This document shows, in pieces, positions 1 to 6,668 of a stretch of 8,800 bases of DNA. This stretch comes from a bacterium (GTDB lineage Bacteria; UBP13; UBA5359), in contig JAQUEL010000080.1 of the NCBI GenBank assembly GCA_028685295.1, forward strand, positions 1-8,800. Reading direction: 5' to 3'. The position numbers and the translations under genes were made by a program. A model generated the notes under the pieces. That model saw only the letters and a list, made by a program, of their open reading frames with translations. It did not search any database and was not told the origin of the DNA. How positions within the stretch are numbered: position 1 is the stretch's first letter; each line of letters opens with the position of its first letter.

Positions 1-1
1 C

Positions 2-97
2 ATAGCTGGAGCGCAGAATATTCTGAACCTGCGTCTCTATATCAAGAACAAGAAATGGCAGGATTTCTGGAATAGACAAAAGGTGGCGCTTGCTTAG
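2..97 (+). pseudogene. C-terminal end of a probable transposase (partial at window start)
   Basis: The frame starting at base 2 is open for 31 codons to a TAG at 95-97. Its translation contains GAQNILNLR followed by a basic stretch and KKWQDFW. That pattern (GAQ-x-hydrophobic-LNLR, about ten residues, then a W-x-x-FW) resembles the extreme C-terminus of transposases of the ISKra4/UPF0236-like group, recalled from the family and not from a search. The gene body lies before the window, so I cannot tell whether it is intact. The other two forward frames give nothing recognisable. The IS end would be expected between 98 and about 160, where a 7-bp inverted pair (GACGTTC 97-103, GAACGTC 144-150) is the only symmetry I see. 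This could also be an unrelated protein end. Confidence 0.45.
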
Positions 98-140
98 ACG
101 TTCCCAAAGAATAATACACGCACCCATATGTTCATGAGAG

Positions 141-170
141 TTAGAACGTCAGGACGATTGATGGTATAAT
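141..170 (+). promoter_or_regulatory. Candidate extended -10 promoter for the TIM-barrel/NIF3/Smr operon
   Basis: A perfect TATAAT lies at 165-170, preceded by TGG at 162-164, which makes an extended -10 (TGnTATAAT). The best -35 is TTAGAA at 141-146 with an 18-bp spacer and only 3 of 6 consensus matches, as is common for extended -10 promoters. Transcription would start near 177, giving a leader of about 46 bases before the ATG at 223. It sits between the transposase remnant and the first operon gene. Confidence 0.6.
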
Positions 171-222
171 TTCTGGAGTAAGTGGCCCGGTATAGTCAAA
201 AAAGCTTGCTTGGGAGGGTAAC

Positions 223-906
223 ATGACGGAGATAGCTGATATTTTTGCTGAGAACAATATGACTTTGATTCTTTCGCTGCCGGTCAATGATCCGGCTCTG
301 GCCAGAGCTGCGGTTGCCGGCGGAGCAGATATGGTTAAGACACATATACATCTAAAACATCAGGCCAGCGGAACGGGATTCGGCAGTCTGGAAGAAGAGC
401 GCCAGGCGCTTCTTAGTATCCTGGAGACGGTGGATATTCCGGTAGGCCTGGTCATAGGAGCGGCGGAGACGGCAGATGAGATGGAGATGGATGAAGTGGA
501 GAGCATGGGATTTGCTTACATAGATGCCTACGCTCATCATCTGCCGGCCTGGATGATGGCCCGGAGCCGGTTGCCGCGTATGGTAGCCGTTGAGGAGAGA
601 TACATAGACCTTATTCCTCAGTTTGAGAATCTGGGTATGGATATGGTAGAGGCCGCAGTGGTGCCGCACCAGGAATACGGTTTGCCGTTGAATTTATATG
701 ACCTGGGCGTCTATGGGTATATTTGTGAAATAACCGATCTTCCGGTTATAGTGCCTACACAGAAAGCCATTCGTCCCGATGAGGTGACCATGCTGGCAGA
801 TGCAGGCATCTCGGCATTGATGATCGGCGCTATAGTGACCGGCAGCACTCCCGACAGCATTGAGAAGGTAACGGCGGAGTATCGTCAGGCCATAGATAAG
901 CTTTGA
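223..906 (+). CDS. TIM-barrel protein of unknown function (ribulose-phosphate-binding-like barrel)
   Basis: The 227-residue protein has the rhythm of a (beta/alpha)8 barrel. It opens with a hydrophobic strand at about 13-19 (MTLILSL), has AGGADMVKTHI at about 32-42, and ends with GISALMIGAIVTGST at about 195-209. That last segment resembles the phosphate-gripping C-terminal strands of ribulose-phosphate-type barrels such as ThiE, HisA/F, TrpF or NanE. Other strands end in IPVGLVIG and LPVIVPT. There is no signal peptide or membrane segment, so it should be cytoplasmic. The start is set by GGGAGGG at 212-218, four bases before the ATG. It is the first gene of an operon whose next gene follows after 88 bases. 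An enzyme acting on a phosphorylated small molecule is a reasonable inference, but I do not recognise the specific family or reaction. A lyase or epimerase of sugar phosphates is one possibility. Confidence 0.8.
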   Translation: MTEIADIFAENNMTLILSLPVNDPALARAAVAGGADMVKTHIHLKHQASGTGFGSLEEERQALLSILETVDIPVGLVIGAAETADEMEMDEVESMGFAYIDAYAHHLPAWMMARSRLPRMVAVEERYIDLIPQFENLGMDMVEAAVVPHQEYGLPLNLYDLGVYGYICEITDLPVIVPTQKAIRPDEVTMLADAGISALMIGAIVTGSTPDSIEKVTAEYRQAIDKL

Positions 907-955
907 AAGAAGGCAAGCCTGAATGCCTGCCTGAGAAATCCTAAAACCGGTAACC

Positions 956-986
956 GCGCCCGCAGGCGCAATTGAAAGCAGGAGGT
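956..986 (+). promoter_or_regulatory. Small hairpin and consensus ribosome binding site before the NIF3-like gene
   Basis: GCGCC at 956-960 and GGCGC at 965-969 form a perfect 5-bp stem around a CGCA tetraloop. A complete AGGAGGT Shine-Dalgarno follows at 980-986, eight bases before the ATG at 995. There is no T-run, so this is not a terminator. It may isolate the ribosome site or stabilise a processed transcript. The strong site implies that the second gene is translated well independently of the first. Confidence 0.5.
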
Positions 987-994
987 AAATAATT

Positions 995-1939
995 ATGAAA
1001 TTGGGAACGATCTATGAAACAGCCGTACGCGCAGGGATGGAGGCCGACCCGAGAGGCCTGCCGGAGGTATATCGCTATATGGAAAAGGTCAGGCAGGATT
1101 ATGAAGCCTTGCCTGAGGCAAAGAAGGAACGTTTTGATAAAGAGAGGCTCACCAATCCGTATGCCGATACCCGGCTGCTTTATGGCGATCCCGACCTGAA
1201 AGTAAAATGCTTGATTGCCGGTATCGATATGGAGATAGGGGAAGTTATGCTGGCTGAACGGCTGAACGAAAAGGGTGCCGGCATCGACCTTATTCTGGCT
1301 CACCATCCTGAAGGAAGTGCCATGGCTCAGTTTTACCAGGTTATGCATATGCAGGCGGATATTATGGCTGGATATGGCGTGCCCGTATCTGTAGCCGAGG
1401 CGGTGCTGCCGGGCAGAATAAGCGAGGTTGAGCGTCGCGTTATGCCTGCAAATCACCAAAGAGCCGTTGATGCCGCCAGGCTGCTGAACTTGCCAATGAT
1501 GTGCATCCACACTCCCTGTGACAACATGGTTACCGAATATCTGCAAAAGCAGCTCGATGCCGCAGAGCCTTACTACCTGGATGATCTGATCGAGCTGCTT
1601 AATAGCATACCGGAGTACGATATAGCAAGTAAAAACAATGCCGGTCCCAGGATAGTATTGGGTGATGGCAAGCGCCGATCCGGCAAGATTAAGGTGGATA
1701 TGACGGGCGGTACCGGTGGCCCCAAAGAGTACATGGCGGCGCTGGTTCGTGCCGGCGTAAGCACCATTGTAGGCATGCATATCGGTGAAGAGAATTATAA
1801 AGCTGCCGATGAAGCGCACCTCAACGTAGTTATTGCCGGACATATTTCCAGCGATACTATCGGGATGAATCTTTTATTAGATAAAATAGAGCCTGTAGAA
1901 GTGGTGGAATGTTCCGGCTTTAGACGAATCAAGCGCTGA
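995..1939 (+). CDS. NIF3-like dinuclear-metal-centre protein
   Basis: The 314-residue protein carries hallmarks of the NIF3 (YbgI/YqfO, DUF34) family. These are IDLILAHHPEG at about 97-107, with the metal-ligand pair His103-His104 of the family's (T/A)HHP motif, and GHISSDTIG at about 282-290, matching the C-terminal GHxxxE/D metal motif (His283, Asp287). Family members are hexameric toroids with a two-metal site per subunit; some are annotated as GTP cyclohydrolase type 2 homologues, but the true role is generally unsettled. Residues 1 to about 68 form a charged helical extension before the first core strand (KCLIAGIDMEIGE). The glycine-rich GGTGGPKEY near the middle is also distinctive. The start is fixed by AGGAGGT eight bases upstream. 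The stop TGA (1937-1939) overlaps the ATG of the Smr gene, so the two are translationally coupled. Family assignment is firm; the substrate is unknown. Confidence 0.85.
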   Translation: MKLGTIYETAVRAGMEADPRGLPEVYRYMEKVRQDYEALPEAKKERFDKERLTNPYADTRLLYGDPDLKVKCLIAGIDMEIGEVMLAERLNEKGAGIDLILAHHPEGSAMAQFYQVMHMQADIMAGYGVPVSVAEAVLPGRISEVERRVMPANHQRAVDAARLLNLPMMCIHTPCDNMVTEYLQKQLDAAEPYYLDDLIELLNSIPEYDIASKNNAGPRIVLGDGKRRSGKIKVDMTGGTGGPKEYMAALVRAGVSTIVGMHIGEENYKAADEAHLNVVIAGHISSDTIGMNLLLDKIEPVEVVECSGFRRIKR

Positions 1940-2229
1940 TGGAGCATAACAATCCCTTTTATCATCTAAAGAAAGGCTGTGTGGAAAGAGAGATCAGCCT
2001 CAGGCATCTGACGGTGTCTGAGGCGCTTTCTCTTCTGGATAAATATCTGGATGATGCCTTTCTGGCAGGTCTGCCCACAGTTAGAATCATTCACGGGCGG
2101 CATGGCGGCACTCTGCGCCGGGAGGTCAGAAAGTTCCTGGATCAACATCCTCATGTAAAATCATGGCGTCCCGCCGATATCTTTGAAGGTGGCTTGGGAG
2201 TGACGGTAGTGTATTTATATGAAATTTAA
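1939..2229 (+). CDS. Small stand-alone Smr-domain protein
   Basis: This 96-residue protein is essentially one Smr domain (the C-terminal domain of MutS2). It shows an opening ISLRHLTVSEAL at about 19-30, matching the usual DLxGxxxxEA start, and the signature IIHGRHGGTLR at about 50-60, matching IIHGxGxGxLR. It ends with a GGxGVTVVYL strand. Smr domains bind or cleave nucleic acid; in MutS2 they act on branched DNA or collided ribosome mRNA. The usual DLxG acidic/glycine start is altered here to SLRH, so nuclease activity is uncertain. No separate Shine-Dalgarno is obvious. The ATG overlaps the TGA of the NIF3-like gene, implying translation by re-initiation. The gene ends 40 bases before the stop of the opposing gene. 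Confidence 0.85.
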   Translation: MEHNNPFYHLKKGCVEREISLRHLTVSEALSLLDKYLDDAFLAGLPTVRIIHGRHGGTLRREVRKFLDQHPHVKSWRPADIFEGGLGVTVVYLYEI

Positions 2230-2232
2230 GCA

Positions 2233-2259
2233 CTGCTTGAATTTCAGGGGCTGAAGCAG
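2233..2259. other. Hairpin between convergent genes, weak terminator candidate
   Basis: CTGCTT at 2233-2238 pairs with AAGCAG at 2254-2259. Alternatively TTCAG at 2243-2247 pairs with CTGAA at 2251-2255 around GGG. Neither strand has a convincing T-run afterwards, so termination here is possible but not supported by a classic signature. It is the only structure in the 40-base gap between the two convergent genes. Confidence 0.3.
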
Positions 2260-2269
2260 GCGGCCAAAC

Positions 2270-3016
2270 TTACGTTTCCGGCATATTCAAAAGCCTGGGA
2301 GCCTCGTTGAACCAATAGCTCTTGAAAGTCTCGGTATCGTTCCAGGTGATGATAAAATCCATCAGGGGAGCGTTGGGATGCCGTTTCTGCCAGAGATAGA
2401 CCCAAGCGGCGGCATAGCTGTATGCCCAATGTTCATTGAGCAAGCGTTGACGGCACTCGCTATCGCTGCTGATAGCAGGTAGAAGATGTTGCTTCAGTTC
2501 ATTGGGAATATCGGGATCGGATAGGAATTTCTTCTCTATGTTTTTAGCTGTGACAATGCTCATTTGCAAGGGTCCGAAGGTCTTGCCGATAGGTAATCCT
2601 TTGGAACAGGCATAGTTCTGCAGATCCGTCCAGATATTGGCGTAACTGCGTTCGAACTCGGTAATGGCGTACAACAGTTCAGGATTGCGCAGGTGAAACC
2701 TTTTAGCAGCCAGCCGTGCGCGCTGCGAATTATAATTCTTATCGGCGTTTTCATCTCTTAAAGCCATTACCACTCTATGTTCCATACCGCTTTGTATGGT
2801 TGTGGAAGGCTGTGCTTTAGACAGAGCGGCATGCCATTTTCGGCTCTCATCAGGACGCAAGGTATAGTAATAACTATCGAAAATAGCAATAGAAAAGCCT
2901 TCTCTGGCCATGACATATAATTTATTTTCGTATTCTATCCTGGCTGTAGCCGGCAACAGCAGCAGAATTACAGTTATAGCGGCAGTTTTTATCAATACCG
3001 TTGTATTACGGCCCAT
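2270..3016 (-). CDS. Secreted protein of unknown function with faint lysozyme-like motifs
   Basis: The 248-residue protein begins MGRNTTVLIK followed by a hydrophobic run at about 11-22 and PATAR, a signal peptide or signal anchor with a possible cleavage after Ala25. The remainder is soluble and rich in aromatic and charged residues. At about 114-123 it has LLYAITEFER and at about 146-153 TFGPLQMS. The arrangement of a Glu in a helix, then a Gly-x-x-Gln motif about 30 residues later, recalls lysozyme-fold transglycosylases (E...GxxQ), with Glu120 or Glu122 as acid candidates; this is inference only. An in-frame ATG 84 bases further upstream exists, but GGAGAG at 3026-3031 lies nine bases before the chosen ATG, and the extended -10 at 3084-3092 would start transcription inside the longer version. 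The gene stands alone and opposes its neighbours. Confidence 0.75.
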   Translation of the reverse strand: MGRNTTVLIKTAAITVILLLLPATARIEYENKLYVMAREGFSIAIFDSYYYTLRPDESRKWHAALSKAQPSTTIQSGMEHRVVMALRDENADKNYNSQRARLAAKRFHLRNPELLYAITEFERSYANIWTDLQNYACSKGLPIGKTFGPLQMSIVTAKNIEKKFLSDPDIPNELKQHLLPAISSDSECRQRLLNEHWAYSYAAAWVYLWQKRHPNAPLMDFIITWNDTETFKSYWFNEAPRLLNMPET

Positions 3017-3025
3017 GGTTGGATT

Positions 3026-3031
3026 CTCTCC
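3026..3031 (-). promoter_or_regulatory. Ribosome binding site fixing the start of the secreted protein
   Basis: Read on the minus strand, GGAGAG is separated by nine bases from the ATG at 3016-3014. The upstream in-frame ATG at 3100 has no comparable site and would lie before the predicted transcript start, so this signal decides in favour of the shorter product. Confidence 0.65.
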
Positions 3032-3083
3032 GATCAACCTGATGTATGTATGCCCAACGGAATGCATACCTATTTCTAACCTA

Positions 3084-3092
3084 ATTATAGCA
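3084..3092 (-). promoter_or_regulatory. Extended -10 promoter of the secreted-protein gene
   Basis: The minus strand reads TGCTATAAT, a perfect extended -10 (TGn plus TATAAT). No good -35 hexamer lies 16 to 18 bases upstream. Transcription should begin around 3077, leaving a leader of about 60 bases before the ATG at 3016. Confidence 0.65.
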
Positions 3093-3288
3093 CATAACAA
3101 TCATAACGAGTTATGAATTATTTTTATATATTCCCATTACTACTATAGGAAAACCTGTAGAGAACCACGCGGGCTTATCCCAAGGAGCGTCAAAATGCTA
3201 CAATCAGCGCGTTGAATCTTTTAATATATCAATAATATCAGGCAATAATTGAAGAATAAGTCGGTATTTTGAAAATAAAGGCGCTTCT

Positions 3289-3341
3289 CTTTAAAGACCT
3301 GAAGAACTGACGGCCTTATACTATAGTCAAGGTCTTTAAAG
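3289..3341. promoter_or_regulatory. 12-bp inverted repeat flanking a candidate promoter (putative operator)
   Basis: CTTTAAAGACCT at 3289-3300 and AGGTCTTTAAAG at 3330-3341 are perfect reverse complements separated by 29 bases. Each arm contains the self-palindrome CTTTAAAG. The interval holds two -10-like hexamers, TATACT at 3317-3322 and TATAGT at 3322-3327, each 5 of 6 to consensus, but no strong -35 (CTGAAG at 3299-3304 is 17 bases before the second). Arm starts are 41 bases apart, near four helical turns. This fits paired operator sites for a repressor or looping regulator of the oxidoreductase pair; a 5'-leader stem is the alternative. The rest of 3117-3288 shows nothing I can assign. 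Confidence 0.45.
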
Positions 3342-3363
3342 GCTGATGAATATATATTCGATG

Positions 3364-3368
3364 GGAGG
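3364..3368 (+). promoter_or_regulatory. Ribosome binding site fixing the start of the first oxidoreductase
   Basis: GGAGG lies seven bases before the ATG at 3376. The frame is also open from an ATG at 3346, but nothing resembling a Shine-Dalgarno stands at the right distance before that codon, and GGAGG would then fall inside the coding sequence. The downstream start is therefore preferred. Confidence 0.75.
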
Positions 3369-3375
3369 AAGATCA

Positions 3376-4278
3376 ATGCTGGACGGTAAAGAGATCAAGG
3401 TGGCGGTAATCGGCTTGGATACCAGTCATAGTGTGGTGTTTACGGAGCTGATGCAATCTCCTGATTGCCCTGCCGAGAAGAGAGTTCCGGGGTTGAGAAC
3501 GATAAGTTGTCTACGCTTTCCTACACCTTTCCAGAGTGAGGAAGGGTTGGATGCCCGGCAGAAGCAGATGGAAGGCTGGGGCGTAAAAGTGACCACGGAT
3601 TTTGATGAAGCCGTAGCCGATTGCGATGCTATAATGCTGGAGATCAATGACCCTGCCTATCATCTGGATTATTTCAAACGCTGTGCCGATCTGGGTAAGC
3701 CGATATTCCTGGATAAGCCCATGGCCGGTAATATTGAGGATGGCAGAAAGATCTATGATCTGGCAAAGAGCAAAAGCTTGAAGGTGTTTTCTACATCGAC
3801 ACTGCGCTTTGTGCCTCAGCTGCTGGAAGCCTGTATACAGATGCCTGAGCCCTATTTTACTACTACTTACGGACCGTTGGGCGTGGCTCCGGCAGGCAGT
3901 TCTATAGTTTGGTATGGAGTCCATTCCTTTGAAATGCTGCAGCGGGCCATGGGAGCGGGTGCAGCCGCAGTTAAGACCGTAGAGGATAAAGCCGGAGTGG
4001 TCTCCGTGGTGGAATATGCCGATGGACGCCGTGGTGTAGTGGAGCTCACCGTAGGAGCCGGCATATACGGCGGCTGTCTGCGCAGTAAAGAGAAGGCGGT
4101 GCCCTACGTAGTGGATATGAGCCGGCATTATCCCGATTTGCTTCTCGAGATAGAGAAATTCTTCCGAACGGGGAAAGCGCCGATCTCTTTGGGAACCACC
4201 TTCGAGGTTATGGCTATGCTGGATGCAGCAGAGCGCTCCTTTAAGAGTGGAAAAACAGAAGCTATGGGGGTTGCATAA
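3376..4278 (+). CDS. Gfo/Idh/MocA-family oxidoreductase with atypical nucleotide-binding loop
   Basis: The 300-residue protein has the family's two-domain layout. The Rossmann domain starts IKVAVIGLDTSHS at about 7-19, and a later DKP at about 113-115 (FLDKPM) stands in for the EKP motif that carries the catalytic lysine. In the C-terminal half, GVHSFEML at about 181-188 places His183 where the family's catalytic histidine normally is. The canonical GxGxxG loop is absent: the sequence reads GLDTSH, seen in a branch of Gfo/Idh/MocA proteins of unknown substrate. Cofactor binding may thus be altered or lost. The relatives oxidise sugars, polyols or inositols with NAD(P). No signal peptide is present. 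The next gene, a second family member, starts two bases after the stop, so the pair is very likely co-transcribed and may act in one pathway or as a complex. Substrate cannot be told from sequence. Confidence 0.85.
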   Translation: MLDGKEIKVAVIGLDTSHSVVFTELMQSPDCPAEKRVPGLRTISCLRFPTPFQSEEGLDARQKQMEGWGVKVTTDFDEAVADCDAIMLEINDPAYHLDYFKRCADLGKPIFLDKPMAGNIEDGRKIYDLAKSKSLKVFSTSTLRFVPQLLEACIQMPEPYFTTTYGPLGVAPAGSSIVWYGVHSFEMLQRAMGAGAAAVKTVEDKAGVVSVVEYADGRRGVVELTVGAGIYGGCLRSKEKAVPYVVDMSRHYPDLLLEIEKFFRTGKAPISLGTTFEVMAMLDAAERSFKSGKTEAMGVA

Positions 4279-4280
4279 TC

Positions 4281-5336
4281 ATGAAGAAAATAAGAGTAGG
4301 TATCATAGGCCAGGGCAGGAGCGGCCGGGAGATTCACGACCAGTCATTTAGAAAGCTGGTTTCCGATAAATATCAGGTGGTGGCGGTAGCTGATTCGTTG
4401 GCGGACCGCTGCCGTAGAGCCGAAGAGGAGTTCGGCTATGCTGCCTATACTGATTACAAAGAGATGTTGAAGCGTGATGACTTGGATTTGGTTGTTAATG
4501 CTTCTCCCAGCCATCTGCATGTTCCTATAACTGCTGAAGCACTGGATGCCGGTTTCAATGTATTAACAGAGAAACCGCTGGCTCGTAAGGCTGCTGATGT
4601 GGATATGCTGATCGCAAAGGCTAAGGCAGCGGGTAAGTTCTTTGCCGTCTTTCAACAATCGCGTTTTGCTCCTTACTATCTGCAGGTAAATAAGGTTATC
4701 GATTCCGGTTTACTGGGACGTATAGTTATGGTCAAGATTGCCTTCAACGGTTTTGCTCGCAGATGGGATTGGCAGACGCTGCAGGATATGGATGGCGGTA
4801 ATTTGCTTAATACCGGTCCCCATCCGCTGGATCAGGCCCTGCATTTTGTCGGGCGTGATGCTATGCCTCAGGTATTATGCCTGATGGATAGAACGGATAA
4901 CACTTTCGGCGATGCCGAAGATCATGTCAAGCTTATCATGCATCGTCAGGGCAAACCAACAGTGGATTTGGAAATATCCTCATGCTGTGCTTATCCGTCA
5001 TATACTTATCAGGTATTCGGTACCAGAGGCGGTCTTACCGGCAACATGACGCATATCGACTGGAAGTACTTTAATCCTGAAGATGTGCCGCATCAGGCTT
5101 TAATCAGAGATCCTTTACCCGGACCGGGCTACTGTGGCGAGGAATTGAAATGGTATGAAGAGAGCTGGGACGTGCCGAAAGAGGAATCCAATCTTTTCTA
5201 TACCATGGCCAGGAAATTTTATAACAATATTTATGATGCGCTGATAAACGGCGCTCCTCTGGAGGTTAAATTGGAGCATGTGCGGCAGCAGATAGCGGTG
5301 ATAGAGGAGTGTCACAGGCAGAACAAGAGGGATTAA
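4281..5336 (+). CDS. Gfo/Idh/MocA-family NAD(P)-dependent oxidoreductase
   Basis: The 351-residue protein is a canonical family member. A GxGxxG loop (GQGRSG) lies at about 10-15 and an Asp at position 38 ends the second strand, which tends to favour NAD over NADP. The EKP motif is at about 97-99 (Lys98) and GGNLLNTGPHPLDQAL at about 172-187, where His181 and Asp184 match the catalytic histidine and its helical partner. These enzymes oxidise or reduce sugars, cyclitols or their derivatives in the cytoplasm. The ATG lies two bases after the stop of the preceding homologue, with a G-rich stretch (GGGGG) about ten bases upstream inside that gene. The transcript ends at the strong hairpin at 5363-5407, so the operon seems to hold just these two genes. 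Family is certain; substrate is not. Confidence 0.9.
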   Translation: MKKIRVGIIGQGRSGREIHDQSFRKLVSDKYQVVAVADSLADRCRRAEEEFGYAAYTDYKEMLKRDDLDLVVNASPSHLHVPITAEALDAGFNVLTEKPLARKAADVDMLIAKAKAAGKFFAVFQQSRFAPYYLQVNKVIDSGLLGRIVMVKIAFNGFARRWDWQTLQDMDGGNLLNTGPHPLDQALHFVGRDAMPQVLCLMDRTDNTFGDAEDHVKLIMHRQGKPTVDLEISSCCAYPSYTYQVFGTRGGLTGNMTHIDWKYFNPEDVPHQALIRDPLPGPGYCGEELKWYEESWDVPKEESNLFYTMARKFYNNIYDALINGAPLEVKLEHVRQQIAVIEECHRQNKRD

Positions 5337-5362
5337 GGATATAAACGCAACAATTTATGTTG

Positions 5363-5407
5363 AAGGCAGGCCTGGTAATGGGTAACGTTACCGGGCCTGC
5401 CTTTTGT
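5363..5407 (+). terminator. Strong intrinsic terminator of the oxidoreductase operon
   Basis: Arms 5363-5378 and 5388-5403 form a 16-bp stem with a single T-G wobble (AAGGCAGGCC, wobble, GGTAA) around a 9-base loop, followed by TTTT and TGTT. It begins 26 bases after the stop of the second oxidoreductase gene. The A's at the left foot mean it could also work weakly in the opposite direction. Confidence 0.93.
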
Positions 5408-5485
5408 TATACCTTAGCGCCTCAGCGCCTAAACCTGTAAACGCACCCGAATATCCCAGTGATCGCCAGTTTCCTCGTTCTCTTC

Positions 5486-5514
5486 TTGACGTATGCCTCC
5501 TTTCTCCGTAGAAT
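5486..5514 (+). promoter_or_regulatory. Sigma-A-type promoter of aroF
   Basis: TTGACG at 5486-5491 and TAGAAT at 5509-5514, each 5 of 6 to consensus, are separated by exactly 17 bases. Transcription should start near 5521, giving a leader of about 70 bases. The leader shows no T-box, terminator-antiterminator pair or leader peptide that I can recognise, so control of this gene is more likely at the enzyme level or by a repressor. GGGAGGG at 5577-5583 is the ribosome binding site, nine bases before the ATG at 5593. Confidence 0.75.
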
Positions 5515-5592
5515 AAACCTATCTCTATTTTTTCGACAGATTTTTCGTCAAACAATTTAAGCAGTGATATCGGCAAGGGAGGGCAAAGGGAT

Positions 5593-6624
5593 ATGATTAT
5601 AGTCATGACGCGCGGCAGCGCTGAAGAGCAGCTGCAAATTGTAATTGGTGAGATCAAGGCTTTTGGCTATGATCCTCACGTCATACGCGGCACCGATCGA
5701 ACGGTGGTTGGCGCCGTAGGAGATGAAAGGGGCAAGGCACGGCTGCAGGCGCTGGAGAGCTTTGACGGCGTAGAGCAGGTTATCCCTATTCTGAAGCCCT
5801 TTAAGCTGGCCAGCACCGAGGTCAAACAAGAGCGCAGCATCGTTGAACTGGCTAATGGTCTTAAAATAGGCGGAGGTCATCTGGCCGTCATGGCCGGGCC
5901 GTGCTCCGTGGAAAGCGAAGAGCAATTACTGGAAACCGCACGACGGGTAAAGGCCGCCGGAGCCAACGTTTTACGTGGCGGAGCCTTTAAGCCGCGTACC
6001 TCGCCCTATGCTTTTCAGGGTTTGGCAGAGGAAGGCCTCAAGCTGATGGCCAGGGCCGGGGAAGAGACCGGATTGCCGATTATTACTGAAGTCATAGCGC
6101 CTGAAGACGTGGATCTGGTAGCCGAATATGCAGATATCGTTCAGGTAGGAGCCAGAAACATGAGCAATTTTGCCTTGCTGCGCCGGTTGGGAGGTATCCG
6201 CAAGCCGGTAATGTTGAAGCGAGGCATGTCCGCTACTGTGGAGGAATTTCTGATGTCCGCCGAGTACATTTTATCGGAGGGCAATTACAATGTCATTCTT
6301 TGCGAGCGTGGCATCCGTACCTTTGAGACGGCTACTCGCTTCACCTTCGATATCAATGCCATACCGCTGCTGCATAACCTTACTCATCTACCGGTAATTG
6401 CCGATCCCAGCCATGCCACCGGACAATGGCGCCTGGTGGAGCCGATAGCCAAGGCTGCTCTGGCAGCCGGGGCCGACGGCCTGATGATTGAAGTGCATAC
6501 CGATCCGGTTCATGCCTTCTCCGATGGCGCACAATCACTGCGGCCGGATACTTTCGAAAAGATGATGAAGAGTATCTTGCCGTATGCAGAACTGAGCGGA
6601 TTGAAGCTGCCCGAATTTGATTGA
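5593..6624 (+). CDS. aroF: 3-deoxy-7-phosphoheptulonate (DAHP) synthase, class I-beta with N-terminal regulatory domain
   Basis: This enzyme condenses phosphoenolpyruvate and erythrose 4-phosphate into DAHP, the first step of the shikimate pathway. Residues 1 to about 70 form a ferredoxin-like domain like that of the Thermotoga maritima enzyme, where it mediates feedback inhibition by aromatic amino acids. The catalytic barrel follows, with GPCSVES at about 102-108, [37 protein letters not shown] at about 270-277 and MIEVH at about 298-302. Metal ligands can be placed at Cys104, His274, Glu300 and Asp311. These keep the same spacing as the four ligands known in the Thermotoga enzyme, so the site looks intact. 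The length of 343 residues is normal for this subtype. No other shikimate gene is adjacent; the gene stands between a terminator and ssrA. Its stop codon lies within the -35 of the ssrA promoter. Confidence 0.97.
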   Translation: MIIVMTRGSAEEQLQIVIGEIKAFGYDPHVIRGTDRTVVGAVGDERGKARLQALESFDGVEQVIPILKPFKLASTEVKQERSIVELANGLKIGGGHLAVMAGPCSVESEEQLLETARRVKAAGANVLRGGAFKPRTSPYAFQGLAEEGLKLMARAGEETGLPIITEVIAPEDVDLVAEYADIVQVGARNMSNFALLRRLGGIRKPVMLKRGMSATVEEFLMSAEYILSEGNYNVILCERGIRTFETATRFTFDINAIPLLHNLTHLPVIADPSHATGQWRLVEPIAKAALAAGADGLMIEVHTDPVHAFSDGAQSLRPDTFEKMMKSILPYAELSGLKLPEFD

Positions 6625-6648
6625 CAAAGCATACCGGTATGGTATGCT
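6621..6648 (+). promoter_or_regulatory. Promoter of the tmRNA gene, overlapping the aroF stop codon
   Basis: A perfect TTGACA at 6621-6626 contains the aroF stop TGA (6622-6624). After a 16-bp spacer comes TATGCT at 6643-6648 (4 of 6), preceded by TGG, an extended -10 context. Transcription would begin near 6655, about 14 bases before the mature tmRNA 5' end, the leader being removed by RNase P. Confidence 0.7.
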
Positions 6649-6650
6649 TT
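6626..6650 (+). terminator. Hairpin after aroF, possible weak terminator inside the ssrA promoter
   Basis: AAAGCATACC at 6626-6635 and GGTATGCTTT at 6641-6650 form a perfect 10-bp stem with a 5-base loop, starting one base after the aroF stop codon. Only three T's are present, and they belong to the stem, so termination would be weak. The same bases form the spacer and -10 of the ssrA promoter, so the element may serve both roles. Confidence 0.5.
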
Positions 6651-6668
6651 ATGAAGTGACTTCATCAT

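Noticed and set aside
941-1843. 300-codon open frame on the minus strand
   Set aside because: It lies fully opposite the NIF3-like gene, which has family motifs and a perfect ribosome site. The antisense product is rich in His, Tyr and Arg, has no recognisable domain and no start signal.
3183-3214. Tiny frame with an AAGGAG before ATG (MLQSAR, then stop)
   Set aside because: Six codons with no promoter placed to transcribe it towards the oxidoreductase genes and no attenuator after it. A chance ribosome-site match is more likely.
5412-5432. AGCGCCTC/AGCGCCT tandem repeat after the operon terminator
   Set aside because: Just two short imperfect units, with no link to a promoter or gene.
5515-5592. 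T-box or other riboswitch in the aroF leader
   Set aside because: The leader is only about 70 bases, lacks the T-box TGGNACCGCG core and has no terminator-antiterminator pair.
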